From Bacillota bacterium (GTDB taxonomy: Bacteria > Armatimonadota > HRBIN16), in the NCBI GenBank assembly GCA_023511455.1, contig JAIMBJ010000010.1, positions 31,277 through 95,276 of the forward strand: 64,000 nt of DNA. Reading direction: 5' to 3'. The notes beneath the pieces are model-generated. The model did no database searches. It had not been told where the DNA came from and saw only the letters and a program-made list of their open reading frames with translations. Below, piece by piece: positions 43,477-52,445 of the stretch; position 1 is the stretch's first letter; the number at the start of each line of letters is the position of its first letter. The position numbers and the translations under genes are program-made.

Positions 43477-44259
43477 ATGCGACTCGCCTGTTGTGCCTAT
43501 TCGTATCGAGACCTGCTGACCAGTCGCAAGATGACCTTGCAAGACTTCATCCGCACCTGCGCTGAGATAGGACTGGACGGGGTAGAGCTCACCGCTTACT
43601 ATTTCCCCGCTACCGACCGCGCCACACTGAACGAAATCAAGCGCACGTGCTTTGAATACGGCATGCACATCTCGGGCACGGCGGTGGGCAACAACTTTGC
43701 GCAGGCAGATCCGGTAAAACGACGCCAGCATGTGGAGATGACCAAACAGTGGATAGACAACGCGGTGGTGCTGGGCGCACCCTGCATCCGCGTGTTCGCA
43801 GGTGCTGTGCCGGAAGGGCACACCGAGGAAGAGGCATATAACTGGGTGGTGGACTGCCTGCGCGAGGTGATTGACTACGCGGCGATTCAGGGTGTGGTGG
43901 TCGCGTTGGAGAACCACGGAGGCATCACTTCCACCGCGGAACAGGTGCTGCGAATCTACCGCGCGGTGCAGAGCACCTGGTTCGGGCTGAACCTGGACCT
44001 GGGCAACTTCACCGGCGACATCTATGCGCAGTTCGAGCAGGTGGCTCCCTACGTGGTCACCACCCATGCCAAAACCCACTATCGCACCAATAACGGCAGG
44101 CTAACGGAGGTGGACTACGAACGCGCCCTGCGTATCCTGCAGAAGGCGGGGTATAAGGGCTACATCTCCATCGAGTACGAGTATACCGACCCTGCCGAGC
44201 AAGCTGTCCCGCGTTTCGCCAAACAGCTGAGACAAATCCTGCAGCGAATGGGAGGATAA
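43477..44259 (+). CDS. Sugar phosphate isomerase/epimerase family protein
   Basis: This 260-residue TIM-barrel protein of the xylose-isomerase-like superfamily has the N-terminal GLDGVELTAYYFPA, a conserved VALENHGGITSTAEQVLRIY strand with its metal-binding Glu, GLNLDLGNF, VTTHAKTHY and a C-terminal GYISIEYEYTDPAEQ. The E/D/H/E metal ligands appear intact. AGGGAGGATATACC precedes the ATG. It is 4 bases upstream of the hydrolase gene, which suggests joint breakdown of a sugar released from glycans. Substrate unknown. Confidence 0.85.
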   Translation: MRLACCAYSYRDLLTSRKMTLQDFIRTCAEIGLDGVELTAYYFPATDRATLNEIKRTCFEYGMHISGTAVGNNFAQADPVKRRQHVEMTKQWIDNAVVLGAPCIRVFAGAVPEGHTEEEAYNWVVDCLREVIDYAAIQGVVVALENHGGITSTAEQVLRIYRAVQSTWFGLNLDLGNFTGDIYAQFEQVAPYVVTTHAKTHYRTNNGRLTEVDYERALRILQKAGYKGYISIEYEYTDPAEQAVPRFAKQLRQILQRMGG

Positions 44260-44263
44260 GCTG

Positions 44264-46474
44264 ATGCAGCAGTTGCAGCCGCCCATCTCCGACGACCGCC
44301 CGCTGCGCCTGCTGTCGGTGCAACCGAGCCGCACGCAGGTGCCGCGCTACGAACTGATCGAGTTCCGCCTGAACCTGCAGGCGACCTATGATAACGCTTT
44401 TGACCCCGAAGAGATTGCGGTGGACGGTGTGTTCCGCACTCCTGCGGGGACGACAGTGCAGGTACCCGGCTTTTACTACCGCGCGTATACCCGTCGGCTG
44501 GATGGCCGCGATGAGCGCATGGCTCCAGCCGGAGAACCTGACTGGCGCATCCGTTTCGCGCCTGCTCAAGTAGGCAAGTACCAGCTGGTGGTTACGGTGC
44601 GCGACCGCACGGGCAAGACGGTGCGCTCTCAGCCCATTGCGTTTCAGTGTGTTGCCTCGCAACGGGCGGGCTTCGTGCGCCTCAGCAAAGACGACAGGCG
44701 ATACTTTGTCTTCGACAACGGTCAGCCCTACATCCCCATTGGTGCGAACGTGTGCTGGGGTGGAAGCCGCGGCACGTTCGACTACGACGACTGGCTACCC
44801 CGCTACGCGCAGGCGGGAGGCAACTATTTTCGGGTGTGGCTCGGTCCGTCATGGGTAACCTTTGGGCTGGAACGAACCGGTGAGCCGCGTGAATGCTATG
44901 GTGTGGGCAAGATAGACCTCGCTAACGCCTGGAGGCTGGATTACGTGCTGAATCTGGCCCGCCGGCTGGGGATGTACGTGATGATATGTTTCGACAGCTT
45001 CAATGAGTTGCGCAAACGCCAGTACGGGGGCTTCCCCTACTGGGAAGAGACGCCGCATAACGCTGCCAACGGAGGCCCTCTGAAGGAGCCGATAGAGTTC
45101 TGGACGCACCCCGAGATGCTTCGCGCTTACCGCAACAAACTGCGCTATCTGGTAGCGCGGTATGGCTGGTGCACGAATGTGCTGAGCTGGCAGTTCTGGA
45201 ACGAGGTGGATATCGTGGGCCCGGACGCCTACAAATTAGACCTCATCACCCGCTGGCACCGTGACATGGGTGATTACCTGCGCCGTCTGGACCCATGGAA
45301 GCACCTCATCACCACCAGCTTCGCCGACTCGAACGGGCGCGAGGTGATTGACCGCTTGCCCATCATCGACTATACGACCACCCACAACTACGGCTCCCGC
45401 GATGTTTCAGCAGCGCTCACCTTCTTTCACCGAAAGAAGGAGGCGTATGGCAAGCCCCATTACGTGGCGGAGTTCGGCGCGGGCGCGATGGGCGAAGACC
45501 CGCGTGTGGACCCCACCGGAGTCGCCCTGCACAGCGGCATCTGGAGCACGCTCATGGACGGCGCGGCAGGCACCGCCATGCTGTGGTGGTGGGATAACCA
45601 TATCCATCCCAACAACCTGTACTCCCACTTTGCCGCGCTGAGCCGATTCATTCAGGGGGTGAACTTCCCCAAAGAGGGCTTCCGCCGGGTGCAAAAAGCC
45701 ACTTTCACCCTGAAGCAGCCCGCCGAATCGCCCGTTTACAACGACCTGACGCTGCAGGGACCCACCTCGTGGGAACCGCATCCCTCCAACCGCCCGACCA
45801 CCGTGCGGATAGATGCCGAAGGAAAAGTGACCATTCGAGAGCAGGTCGCCGGGCTGCTGCATGGTCTGCGCAACCATCGCGACAAGCACAACCCGCTCAC
45901 ATTCGAAACCGACCTGCCCCATCCCACACGCCTGCGCATCTCCGTGACGGGTGTCTCGGGGCATGGTGGGGCGCATCTCATTGTGGAGCGCAATGGCGTG
46001 CGCGTGCTGGACAAAGACATGCCCGACCCCGACGATACCGAAAAGACAGACACCCTCACCCAGTACAACGGCGAATACAGCGTGGAGATACCAGCTGGTA
46101 AGCAGACGGTGAAGGTGGAAAACATCGGTAACGACTGGATGTTCGTTTCCTACGTGCTGGAGCGGGCGGTGAAACAAACCGAGCCACCGCTGCGCCTGTT
46201 CGGTTTGCACGGCAAGAAGACTTCGCTGCTCTACATCGAGCACGCGCAGTATACGTGGTACCAGGTCAACGTGGTGAAACGTCCGCCTGCAGCCGTGCCG
46301 CCCACCATCCTGCATATCGCTGACTGGACGCCCGGGCGTTACCGTGTGCAGATTTGGGACACCTATGAGGGCAAGCCGCTGTCCACGCAAACGCTGACTG
46401 CAAGCCAATCCGGGTTGAGGTTAGAACTGCCCACCATTGAGCGGGACATTGCGATTCGGCTCTCGCGTCTGTAA
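44264..46474 (+). CDS. GH-A clan glycoside hydrolase with DUF5060-like domain
   Basis: This 736-residue hydrolase has an N-terminal beta-sandwich of the DUF5060 type (25-130, YRAYTRRLDGRDERMAPAG) and a TIM barrel (about 135-480). The acid/base is probably E314 (SWQFWNEVD) and the nucleophile E403 (HYVAEFGAG). A C-terminal beta module includes VTGVSGHGGAHLIVERNGV. Similar proteins act on apiose, rhamnose or arabinose side chains. There is no signal peptide (it begins MQQLQPPISDDRPLR), so it seems cytoplasmic and may act on imported oligosaccharides. It starts 4 bases after the isomerase stop. A palindromic repeat follows its stop. Confidence 0.85.
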   Translation: MQQLQPPISDDRPLRLLSVQPSRTQVPRYELIEFRLNLQATYDNAFDPEEIAVDGVFRTPAGTTVQVPGFYYRAYTRRLDGRDERMAPAGEPDWRIRFAPAQVGKYQLVVTVRDRTGKTVRSQPIAFQCVASQRAGFVRLSKDDRRYFVFDNGQPYIPIGANVCWGGSRGTFDYDDWLPRYAQAGGNYFRVWLGPSWVTFGLERTGEPRECYGVGKIDLANAWRLDYVLNLARRLGMYVMICFDSFNELRKRQYGGFPYWEETPHNAANGGPLKEPIEFWTHPEMLRAYRNKLRYLVARYGWCTNVLSWQFWNEVDIVGPDAYKLDLITRWHRDMGDYLRRLDPWKHLITTSFADSNGREVIDRLPIIDYTTTHNYGSRDVSAALTFFHRKKEAYGKPHYVAEFGAGAMGEDPRVDPTGVALHSGIWSTLMDGAAGTAMLWWWDNHIHPNNLYSHFAALSRFIQGVNFPKEGFRRVQKATFTLKQPAESPVYNDLTLQGPTSWEPHPSNRPTTVRIDAEGKVTIREQVAGLLHGLRNHRDKHNPLTFETDLPHPTRLRISVTGVSGHGGAHLIVERNGVRVLDKDMPDPDDTEKTDTLTQYNGEYSVEIPAGKQTVKVENIGNDWMFVSYVLERAVKQTEPPLRLFGLHGKKTSLLYIEHAQYTWYQVNVVKRPPAAVPPTILHIADWTPGRYRVQIWDTYEGKPLSTQTLTASQSGLRLELPTIERDIAIRLSRL

Positions 46475-46477
46475 AGA

Positions 46478-46540
46478 GCTCACCACAGAGGACACGGGGT
46501 TCACGGCGGGGTTCCTTTCTCTGCGTTCTCTGTGGTGAGC
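46478..46540. repeat. Dispersed CACCACAGAG-type palindromic repeat
   Basis: Perfect 13-bp arms GCTCACCACAGAG (46478-46490) and CTCTGTGGTGAGC (46528-46540) flank a 37-bp centre containing GACACGGGGTTCAC and TCTCTGCGTT. This is a common intergenic repeat type. It lies between two convergent genes and could act as a bidirectional terminator. The right arm is inside the GDPD coding sequence. Confidence 0.8.
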
Positions 46541-47397
46541 CCTGCGGAGCGGGCACGTACTGCCACGTCGGGGTTGTCGGTAATCACGCCGTCCACGCCG
46601 TATCGCCAGAACATGCGCCGGACAGCTTCCTCGTCCTGACCCATCGTCCAGACGAAGAGACTTAACCCCCTTTCATGACAATCCGCAACCAGACGCCCTC
46701 CGTCAACAGGGTTGCCCTCTGCGTCCTCAATCAGCCATCGCTGGGCGGAGATACCATCCGCGTAGGAAGCCACCTCGTCGACCTGTTCCCGCGTCAGCAT
46801 GTGTCCCGTCAGCTGGTAGATGGGCAGGCTGGTGCGCAGCTCATGGCGCAGGCGCTGCAGGCTATGGGCGTCGAAACTCTGCACGATGACTCCACTTTCG
46901 GGGGTGGCGCACCCGTAGTGTTCCAGCACCTGCAATACAGGTTCCTCAAGCGGCTTACCCTGTTCGCGGTGAAACTGCGGCGCCTTCATTTCCACCAGGA
47001 GCGTGAATCGCTTGCCTGTGGTGCGGTGCAGGTGCTGCCGAAGCCGCAGGAGGTCTTCCAGAGTCACGACGTGCATTCGGGGAAGCTCGGTGCGCTCTGC
47101 ATGGCTGACCCGTCCGAAAGCGCGCAACTGTGCGATTTGCTCGGAGGTGAACTCGAGCGCGTAATAGTGCCCGTCCGAGCGCGACCGTCCATCGTAGTGC
47201 TCGGCGACATCGGTGGTTGTTTCCAGCCAGAGGTCATGCAGACAGATGGGCACTCCGTCTGCGCTGAGCACGACGTCGGTTTCGATACCGTCAGCCCCCT
47301 GACCGAGCGCCAGGGCGTACGCCGCCAGTGTGTGTTCCGGCAGGTACGCACTGGCGCCCCGATGCGCAATCACCAGTTTGGAAGGAGACAGACTCAT
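46501..47397 (-). CDS. Glycerophosphodiester phosphodiesterase
   Basis: This 298-residue GDPD-family enzyme splits glycerophosphodiesters to glycerol-3-phosphate and an alcohol. Catalytic and metal residues are visible: H12 and R13 (IAHRGASAYLPEHTL), E39 and D41 (GIETDVVLSADG), H54 (CLHD), then LLVEMKAP, QSFDAHSL and VDGVITDNPDVAV. No signal peptide is present. The start is 1 base after the DUF1080 stop, so they form an operon. The final 13 or so residues (GLTTENAEKGTPP) are encoded by the palindromic repeat and are probably not part of the ancestral protein. Confidence 0.92.
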   Translation of the reverse strand: MSLSPSKLVIAHRGASAYLPEHTLAAYALALGQGADGIETDVVLSADGVPICLHDLWLETTTDVAEHYDGRSRSDGHYYALEFTSEQIAQLRAFGRVSHAERTELPRMHVVTLEDLLRLRQHLHRTTGKRFTLLVEMKAPQFHREQGKPLEEPVLQVLEHYGCATPESGVIVQSFDAHSLQRLRHELRTSLPIYQLTGHMLTREQVDEVASYADGISAQRWLIEDAEGNPVDGGRLVADCHERGLSLFVWTMGQDEEAVRRMFWRYGVDGVITDNPDVAVRARSAGLTTENAEKGTPP

Positions 47398-47398
47398 G

Positions 47399-48082
47399 CT
47401 AATCCTTCAAGGGTCGTATCCAGATGTTGCGGTACTGGACAGGGTTGCCGTGATCCTGCAGCAGGATGGGTCCGGTTTTGCGCATCCTGTCACCGATACC
47501 GCCCGCAGTGATGCGTGGTATCTCCACGTTATCATGTACCAGCACGCCGTTCCACCGCACGGTGACGCGCGGGTTGGCAATCACGTTACCGGCATCGTCG
47601 AACTTCGGCGCGATGAAGGTGATGTCGTAGGTTTGCCACTGCCCTGGCGGCTTCGCCATGTTCTTGTCGGGGTCTTTGATGCCGTAGATGGCGGCACAGC
47701 CTCCCTTGCCGTAGGTTTCGTTCTGGTAAGAATCGAGCACCTGTATCTCGTACAAACCGTGCAGGTACACGCCGCTGTTGCCTCGTCCCTGCCCGCTGGC
47801 CTGGGGCATGGGGGGGATGTTGAACTCGATATGCAGCTGGAAGCTGCCGAACTCGTCACGAGTCATGATGTCGCCCGTGCCCGACTTCACCTGCATCGCT
47901 CCGTCCTGAGTAATTTCCCATCGGGCGGGCGATCTGCCATCTCGCGACACCCACCTGGACAGGTCTTTCCCGTCAAATAACACGATAGCTCCCCGCGGTG
48001 GCTTGGCAGGCTTTTCCTGCGCCAGGCACACTCCCGTCATCGCCACCACAAGAAGCGAAACGACCACCGTTCTGCACCACAT
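47399..48082 (-). CDS. Secreted DUF1080 protein (3-keto-disaccharide hydrolase-like)
   Basis: This 227-residue exported protein has the signal peptide MWCRTVVVSLLVVAMTGVCLAQ. The concanavalin-like DUF1080 fold shows IVLFDGKDLSRWVSRDG, FGSFQLHIEFNIP, GRGNSGVYLHGLYEIQVLDS and PILLQDHGNPVQYRNIWIRPL. Family members hydrolyse 3-keto glycosides or are of unknown role. AGGAGG precedes the start. It is translated just ahead of GDPD. A second, distant DUF1080 protein is at 56267. Confidence 0.9.
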   Translation of the reverse strand: MWCRTVVVSLLVVAMTGVCLAQEKPAKPPRGAIVLFDGKDLSRWVSRDGRSPARWEITQDGAMQVKSGTGDIMTRDEFGSFQLHIEFNIPPMPQASGQGRGNSGVYLHGLYEIQVLDSYQNETYGKGGCAAIYGIKDPDKNMAKPPGQWQTYDITFIAPKFDDAGNVIANPRVTVRWNGVLVHDNVEIPRITAGGIGDRMRKTGPILLQDHGNPVQYRNIWIRPLKD

Positions 48083-48192
48083 CGTTGCAAAAGCCTCCTG
48101 TTTCCACTGTGGTTTCTACAACACCTTACGGCGTTGCGGGAGGAGGTTCCTGCCTGGTGGCCTGTGAAACCTTTGCAAGGTCGCGCCTTCGC

Positions 48193-48837
48193 TCAGTAAG
48201 CCAATCCTCTGTCATACGAGCGCAACAGCCCTATCACCTTGCCGATGACGCGGGTCTCTTCGGGGCGCACTTCAATCGGCTCGTACGCCGGGTTTGCTGG
48301 CAACAGGCGCACTTTGCCGTTGTCGTACTGGATGCGCTTGATAGTGGCTTCGTCACCGATCAACACCGCCACCAGCTCGCCGTTCTCGGCGGTGCTTTGT
48401 GGCTTGATAATCACCAGGTCGCGAGGCAGGATGTGTTCTCCCACCATCGAGTCGCCCCGAACCCTCAACAGGAATGCGCCCTCAATGTTATGCACCATCT
48501 CCCGCGGCACCGGAACCAGCGCCTCGATGTTCTGGGATGCCAGCACCGGCGTGCCCGCTGCAATGGTTCCCACCAGCGGTAGCATCGCCACATCGGGCGA
48601 GCTTTCCAGATGTTGCACGAACTCAGGGTGTATGATACGGATACTGCGGCTTTTGTGTTCCCGCGCAATGTAGCCCTTCCGCTGCAGGGCGTCCAGATGC
48701 ACGGTCACCCCACGCAAGCTGGAGATACCAAACTGGTTTCCGATTTCGCGAATAGTGGGCGGGTAGCCGTTTTCACGGGTGTAGTGCAGGATGAAGCGGA
48801 GAATCATCTCCTGCTTCGGTGTTAGTCCGCGCGTCAT
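48193..48837 (-). CDS. lexA: SOS repressor LexA
   Basis: This 214-residue repressor controls the DNA-damage response. Its winged-helix domain is TPKQEMILRFILHY and YPPTIREIGNQFGISSLRGVTVHLDAL. The self-cleavage bond is A94-G95 (VGTIAAGTP). The catalytic dyad is S130 (VRGDSMVG) and K167 (ATIKR), at the same spacing as in E. coli. The promoter upstream carries AT-rich repeats that may be its own operator. The pdh operon lies upstream on the same strand, with its end 189 bases from the lexA start. Confidence 0.95.
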   Translation of the reverse strand: MTRGLTPKQEMILRFILHYTRENGYPPTIREIGNQFGISSLRGVTVHLDALQRKGYIAREHKSRSIRIIHPEFVQHLESSPDVAMLPLVGTIAAGTPVLASQNIEALVPVPREMVHNIEGAFLLRVRGDSMVGEHILPRDLVIIKPQSTAENGELVAVLIGDEATIKRIQYDNGKVRLLPANPAYEPIEVRPEETRVIGKVIGLLRSYDRGLAY

Positions 48838-48866
48838 GTTCCTTCCTCCCCCAAAATGCTATACAG

Positions 48867-48896
48867 ATTATATACTGAAATTGATATACCTGTCAA
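48867..48896 (-). promoter_or_regulatory. lexA promoter with possible operator repeats
   Basis: The minus strand reads TTGACA (48891-48896), an 18-base spacer and TATAAT (48867-48872), both consensus. TATAC occurs on the plus strand at 48860, 48871 and 48885, around and within the spacer. These copies may be LexA recognition elements, but they do not match the classical E. coli or Gram-positive boxes. Confidence 0.75.
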
Positions 48897-49025
48897 GGGT
48901 TCCGGAGAGAAATACACAACCGCAGGTGTCAGCCGTCCACACCTCACTCTAGCCCATGATTTCCATCGAGAGCACTTGCCCTCTGGTGGCGGTCGCAACG
49001 GAGCGCGCCTATGCATGGGATTGCG

Positions 49026-50270
49026 CTACTCTATCATGGTATAAGGGTTTTCCAGAATCCGCTTGAGCTCACGCAGGAACTCGGCGGCGACCGCACCGTC
49101 CAGCGCACGATGGTCTGCCGAGAGAGTGACTTTCATGCGCGGACGCACCGCGACCGTGTCGTCGTCCAGGGCAACTGGTTGCTTTTGCACTGCCCCTACT
49201 GCCAGAATAGCTACCGCCGGCGGGTTGATGATGGCGATAAACTCGTCCACCCCGTACATGCCGAGATTGGAGATACTGAAGGTTGCGCCGGTGTACTCGT
49301 CGGATGCCAGGCGTCCGGAGCGTGCTTTTTCGACAAGCTGGCGTGTCTCCGCGGCAATCTGGCGGAGCGTTTTGCGCTCACAGTGTCGCAGCACCGGCGC
49401 GAGAAGACCGCCTGGTACCGCGACCATGATGCCGATATGCACCTCGCTGCTGGGATAGACGCGATCGTGCTGGTAGAGCGCGTTCACCTGGGGGTAGCGT
49501 GCCAGAGCGAGTGCACACGCTTTGGTGACCAAATCGTTGACCGAGATTTTGGGGGCGTCTTCCGGTAGCGCCGCGTTCAGCCGCTCGCGCAGAGCCATCA
49601 CCTCCGTCATGTCGATGTCCATGGTGACGTAGAAATGCGGCACTGTTTGCTTGGTCAGCGTGGTGCGTTCCGCAATAAGCCGGCGCATTCGGCTGAGCGG
49701 CTCACCCCCGGTGAGCGCGGCGGCTTCAGGAGGAGACACAGCGGGCGAAGGCTCTGCAACAGGCACGCGCGGGGCAGCCTGACGTGCAGCAATGAACTGC
49801 TGCACATCGCGCTCCACAATGCGCCCACCTGGACCGGTACCCCTGACCATCGCCAGGTCGATGCCAGCCTCTTCGGCGATACGTCGCGCCAGTGGCGAAG
49901 CTTTAACACGCTCCCGCGCCGGTGCTTCGGTGGGGCTGACCTCTGGCTCGGAGACGGCAATCTCCCCGCGGGGTGCAGCAGGCTCCTCGGCGGCAACCGC
50001 TGGCTCGGCGGGTGTGGTGACCTGGGGCTGCTCGCCCTCGCCCAGAATCTCCGCAATCACCGTGCCTACCGGCACCGTGTCGCCTTCCTTCGCCAGAATA
50101 TTCGCCAGTTTGCCAGACGCCTCGGCAGGCAGCTCCACACTGGCTTTGTCCGTCTCCACCTCTGCGATGATGTCGCCGATCTCTACGGTGTCGCCCTCTT
50201 TTTTCAGCCAGCGCAGGATGGTTCCCTCGGTCATCCCGTCGCCCATCTTGGGCATGATTACCTGTGCCAT
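49026..50270 (-). CDS. pdhC: Dihydrolipoamide acyltransferase (E2), pyruvate dehydrogenase type
   Basis: This 414-residue E2 core has an N-terminal lipoyl domain with lipoylated K42 (VETDKASVEL), an Ala/Pro/Glu linker, an E1/E3-binding domain (VKASPLARRIAEEAG, GTGPGGRIVERDV) and the catalytic acyltransferase domain ending with ADHRALDG (H387, D391). It follows E1-beta by 12 bases. Branched-chain or acetoin specificity cannot be excluded. No E3 (lipoamide dehydrogenase) is in the window. Confidence 0.93.
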   Translation of the reverse strand: MAQVIMPKMGDGMTEGTILRWLKKEGDTVEIGDIIAEVETDKASVELPAEASGKLANILAKEGDTVPVGTVIAEILGEGEQPQVTTPAEPAVAAEEPAAPRGEIAVSEPEVSPTEAPARERVKASPLARRIAEEAGIDLAMVRGTGPGGRIVERDVQQFIAARQAAPRVPVAEPSPAVSPPEAAALTGGEPLSRMRRLIAERTTLTKQTVPHFYVTMDIDMTEVMALRERLNAALPEDAPKISVNDLVTKACALALARYPQVNALYQHDRVYPSSEVHIGIMVAVPGGLLAPVLRHCERKTLRQIAAETRQLVEKARSGRLASDEYTGATFSISNLGMYGVDEFIAIINPPAVAILAVGAVQKQPVALDDDTVAVRPRMKVTLSADHRALDGAVAAEFLRELKRILENPYTMIE

Positions 50271-50282
50271 CAGTCCTCCTCC

Positions 50283-51260
50283 TTAAACCAGTACACGCTT
50301 TACCGCTCGAATAATGTCTTCCTCACTGGGGAATGCCGCTCGCTCCAGATTGCGCGCGTAGGGAATCGGCACGTCCGCCCCCGCCACGCGGAGTACGGGA
50401 GCATCCAGATCATCGAAGGCAAACTCCTGAATACGCGCCGCAATCTCCGCGCCGAACCCCGCGTTGCGATGGTCCTCGTGCACCACTACCGCACGGTGTG
50501 TTTTGCGCACGGAAGCCAGTATCGTATCCATATCCAGCGGCTGCAGGGAGCGTAAATCAATCACCTCGCACTCGATGCCCTCCGTTTCCGCCAACTTGTC
50601 GGCGGCGTGCAGAGCCATCAGCACCGGCTGGGAATACGTGATGATGGTCACGTCCTGCCCTTTCCGTTTGACATCCGCACTTCCGAAGGGGATGGTGTAT
50701 TCGCCGTCGGGCACTTCTCCGCGTGTGGAGTAGAGTTTGGCGTGCTCCATGAAGATAACGGGGTTATCGTCGCGGATGGCGGTTTTTAGCATCCCTTTCG
50801 CATCGGCAGGGGTCGCTGGGGTAACCACCTTCAAGCCCGGAATATGCGCGTACCATGACTCGAGGCTGTGTGAGTGCTGGGCAGAGAGCTGCGCTCCACC
50901 GCCTGCCGGTCCGCGAAAGACCAGCGGCACCCTGATTTGCCCGCCGAACATATACAGGATTTTAGCCGCATGGTTCACAATCTGGTCTATCGCGATGAGC
51001 GCGAAGCTGAAGGTCATGAACTCCGCCACAGGGCGCAGACCGATCATCGCCGCGCCGATAGCCATGCCCGCAATGCCCGATTCGGAGATGGGCGTATCCA
51101 CCACGCGCATTCCGCCGAATCGCTGCAACAACCCTTCGGTGACACGGAACGTGCCCTGATACCTGCCAATTTCCTCGCCGAGCAGGAACACGTTGGGGTC
51201 GCGCTCCATCTCTTCGGTCAGCGCCTGTCGCAGGGCTTCACGATAGGTGATTAGCGCCAC
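50283..51260 (-). CDS. pdhB: Pyruvate dehydrogenase E1 beta subunit
   Basis: The 325-residue beta subunit of the thiamine-diphosphate E1 enzyme has ITYREALRQALTEEMERD, LGEEIGRYQGTFRVTEGL, VDTPISESGIAGMAIGAAM, the GPAGGGAQLSAQHSHSLE loop and the C-terminal VVHEDHRNAGFGAEIAARI. Its start overlaps the E1-alpha end by 10 bases, so the two are co-translated. Confidence 0.93.
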   Translation of the reverse strand: MALITYREALRQALTEEMERDPNVFLLGEEIGRYQGTFRVTEGLLQRFGGMRVVDTPISESGIAGMAIGAAMIGLRPVAEFMTFSFALIAIDQIVNHAAKILYMFGGQIRVPLVFRGPAGGGAQLSAQHSHSLESWYAHIPGLKVVTPATPADAKGMLKTAIRDDNPVIFMEHAKLYSTRGEVPDGEYTIPFGSADVKRKGQDVTIITYSQPVLMALHAADKLAETEGIECEVIDLRSLQPLDMDTILASVRKTHRAVVVHEDHRNAGFGAEIAARIQEFAFDDLDAPVLRVAGADVPIPYARNLERAAFPSEEDIIRAVKRVLV

Positions 51261-52282
51261 TCCTGCACCTCCATGTCGGTGTACACGTCGCGGTAGAGCT
51301 CTTCCAGCGGCGGCTCAGGACTGGCGTCGGCGAACGCAACCGCTTCCAGCGCCTGCTGTTTGGCGATGCTATCCCACTCCAGCAATTCGCTCTCGGATGC
51401 AATACCGTTTTCTATCAGGAAGCGTGCCGTGCTCACGATGGGGTCGCGTTGACGCCAGTACTCTACCTCCTCCTTTGTGCGGTATAGTGCCTGATTGGTG
51501 GGGTTATCGGCGATGCCGTGCCCTTCAAAACGGTAGGTCAGCACCTCCACAAAGAAAGGCTCGGGCGTGTGGCGGACGTGGTGGATAATCTCTTCTGCCT
51601 CCTGATACACCTCCAGCAGGTCCATACCCCCAATCTGTTTGGTGGGCATGCCGTATTGTCGGGCTCGTTCGGCAAGATTAGGTACTGCCGAAGCGAACTC
51701 TATGGGCGTCGCCATGGCATAGCGGTTGTTCTCGCAGATGAAGACCACCGGTACCTTATACACCGCCGCCATGTTTAACGCCTCGTGAACCGGCCCAATG
51801 TTCATTGCGCCGTCGCCGAAGAAGCAGAGGCACACCTGGTCTGTACCCCGGTAGCGTATGCCGTAGCCCACGCCGACCGCCAGCGGCACCATACCACCCA
51901 CGATACCGTATCCGCCCAGAAAGCCACGTTGCACATCCACCAGATGCATGGAGCCACCTTTACCCTTACTTACGCCTGTGTAGCGTCCGAACAGTTCCGC
52001 CATCACAGGGCGGGGGTCAGTGCCCCTTGCAAGGGCATGTCCGTGGTCACGATAGGAACAAATCATATAGTCGTCATCACGCATGTGGGCAATAAAGCCG
52101 GTAGCAACCGCTTCCTGACCGATATACACATGCATATATCCACCCATTTTGCCCTGTCGGTAGGCGGGGGAGCATTGTTCCTCGAAGTGGCGGATAAGCA
52201 GCATCTTACGGTACAATTCCACCAAACGCTGTGGGGTTAAAGATTTCGGCAGAGCCTTTTTGACAGGTGCCTCAGCCCTCAC
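51251..52282 (-). CDS. pdhA: Pyruvate dehydrogenase E1 alpha subunit
   Basis: The 343-residue alpha subunit has the thiamine-diphosphate motif FFGDGAMNIGPVHEALNMA with CENNRYAMATP, the KGKGGSMHLVD loop and the phosphorylation-loop equivalent YRFEGHGIADNPTNQALYRTKEEVEYW. The start is GTG 52282, 7 bases after AAAGGAGG; the frame stays open to 52585, but that extension has no coding character. It leads the E1-alpha, E1-beta, E2 operon. Confidence 0.93.
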   Translation of the reverse strand: MRAEAPVKKALPKSLTPQRLVELYRKMLLIRHFEEQCSPAYRQGKMGGYMHVYIGQEAVATGFIAHMRDDDYMICSYRDHGHALARGTDPRPVMAELFGRYTGVSKGKGGSMHLVDVQRGFLGGYGIVGGMVPLAVGVGYGIRYRGTDQVCLCFFGDGAMNIGPVHEALNMAAVYKVPVVFICENNRYAMATPIEFASAVPNLAERARQYGMPTKQIGGMDLLEVYQEAEEIIHHVRHTPEPFFVEVLTYRFEGHGIADNPTNQALYRTKEEVEYWRQRDPIVSTARFLIENGIASESELLEWDSIAKQQALEAVAFADASPEPPLEELYRDVYTDMEVQEWR

Positions 52283-52361
52283 GATTGTTCCTCCTTTGTT
52301 TTGCCTCCCCGTCGGATGTTTGCCGACGCTCCGGGATACAGGCGAAAAGTTATCGCCCGAG

Positions 52362-52390
52362 AGTACAACACCTCGGCGGGCGCTGTGCAA
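52362..52390 (-). promoter_or_regulatory. Possible pdh operon promoter
   Basis: The minus strand reads TTGCAC (52385-52390), a 17-base spacer and TGTACT (52362-52367). Both boxes deviate from consensus, so this is tentative. A GC-rich hairpin overlaps the -35 region. Confidence 0.45.
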
Positions 52391-52445
52391 CGCTCGCCGA
52401 GTATCTATTTTGGCACAAAAGGAGAAACTCCTGCAAGCGGGTAAA

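Noticed and set aside
52371..52410. GC-rich hairpin before pdhA as a terminator of the PHP gene
   Set aside because: No U tract follows on the minus strand, and it overlaps the possible pdh promoter.
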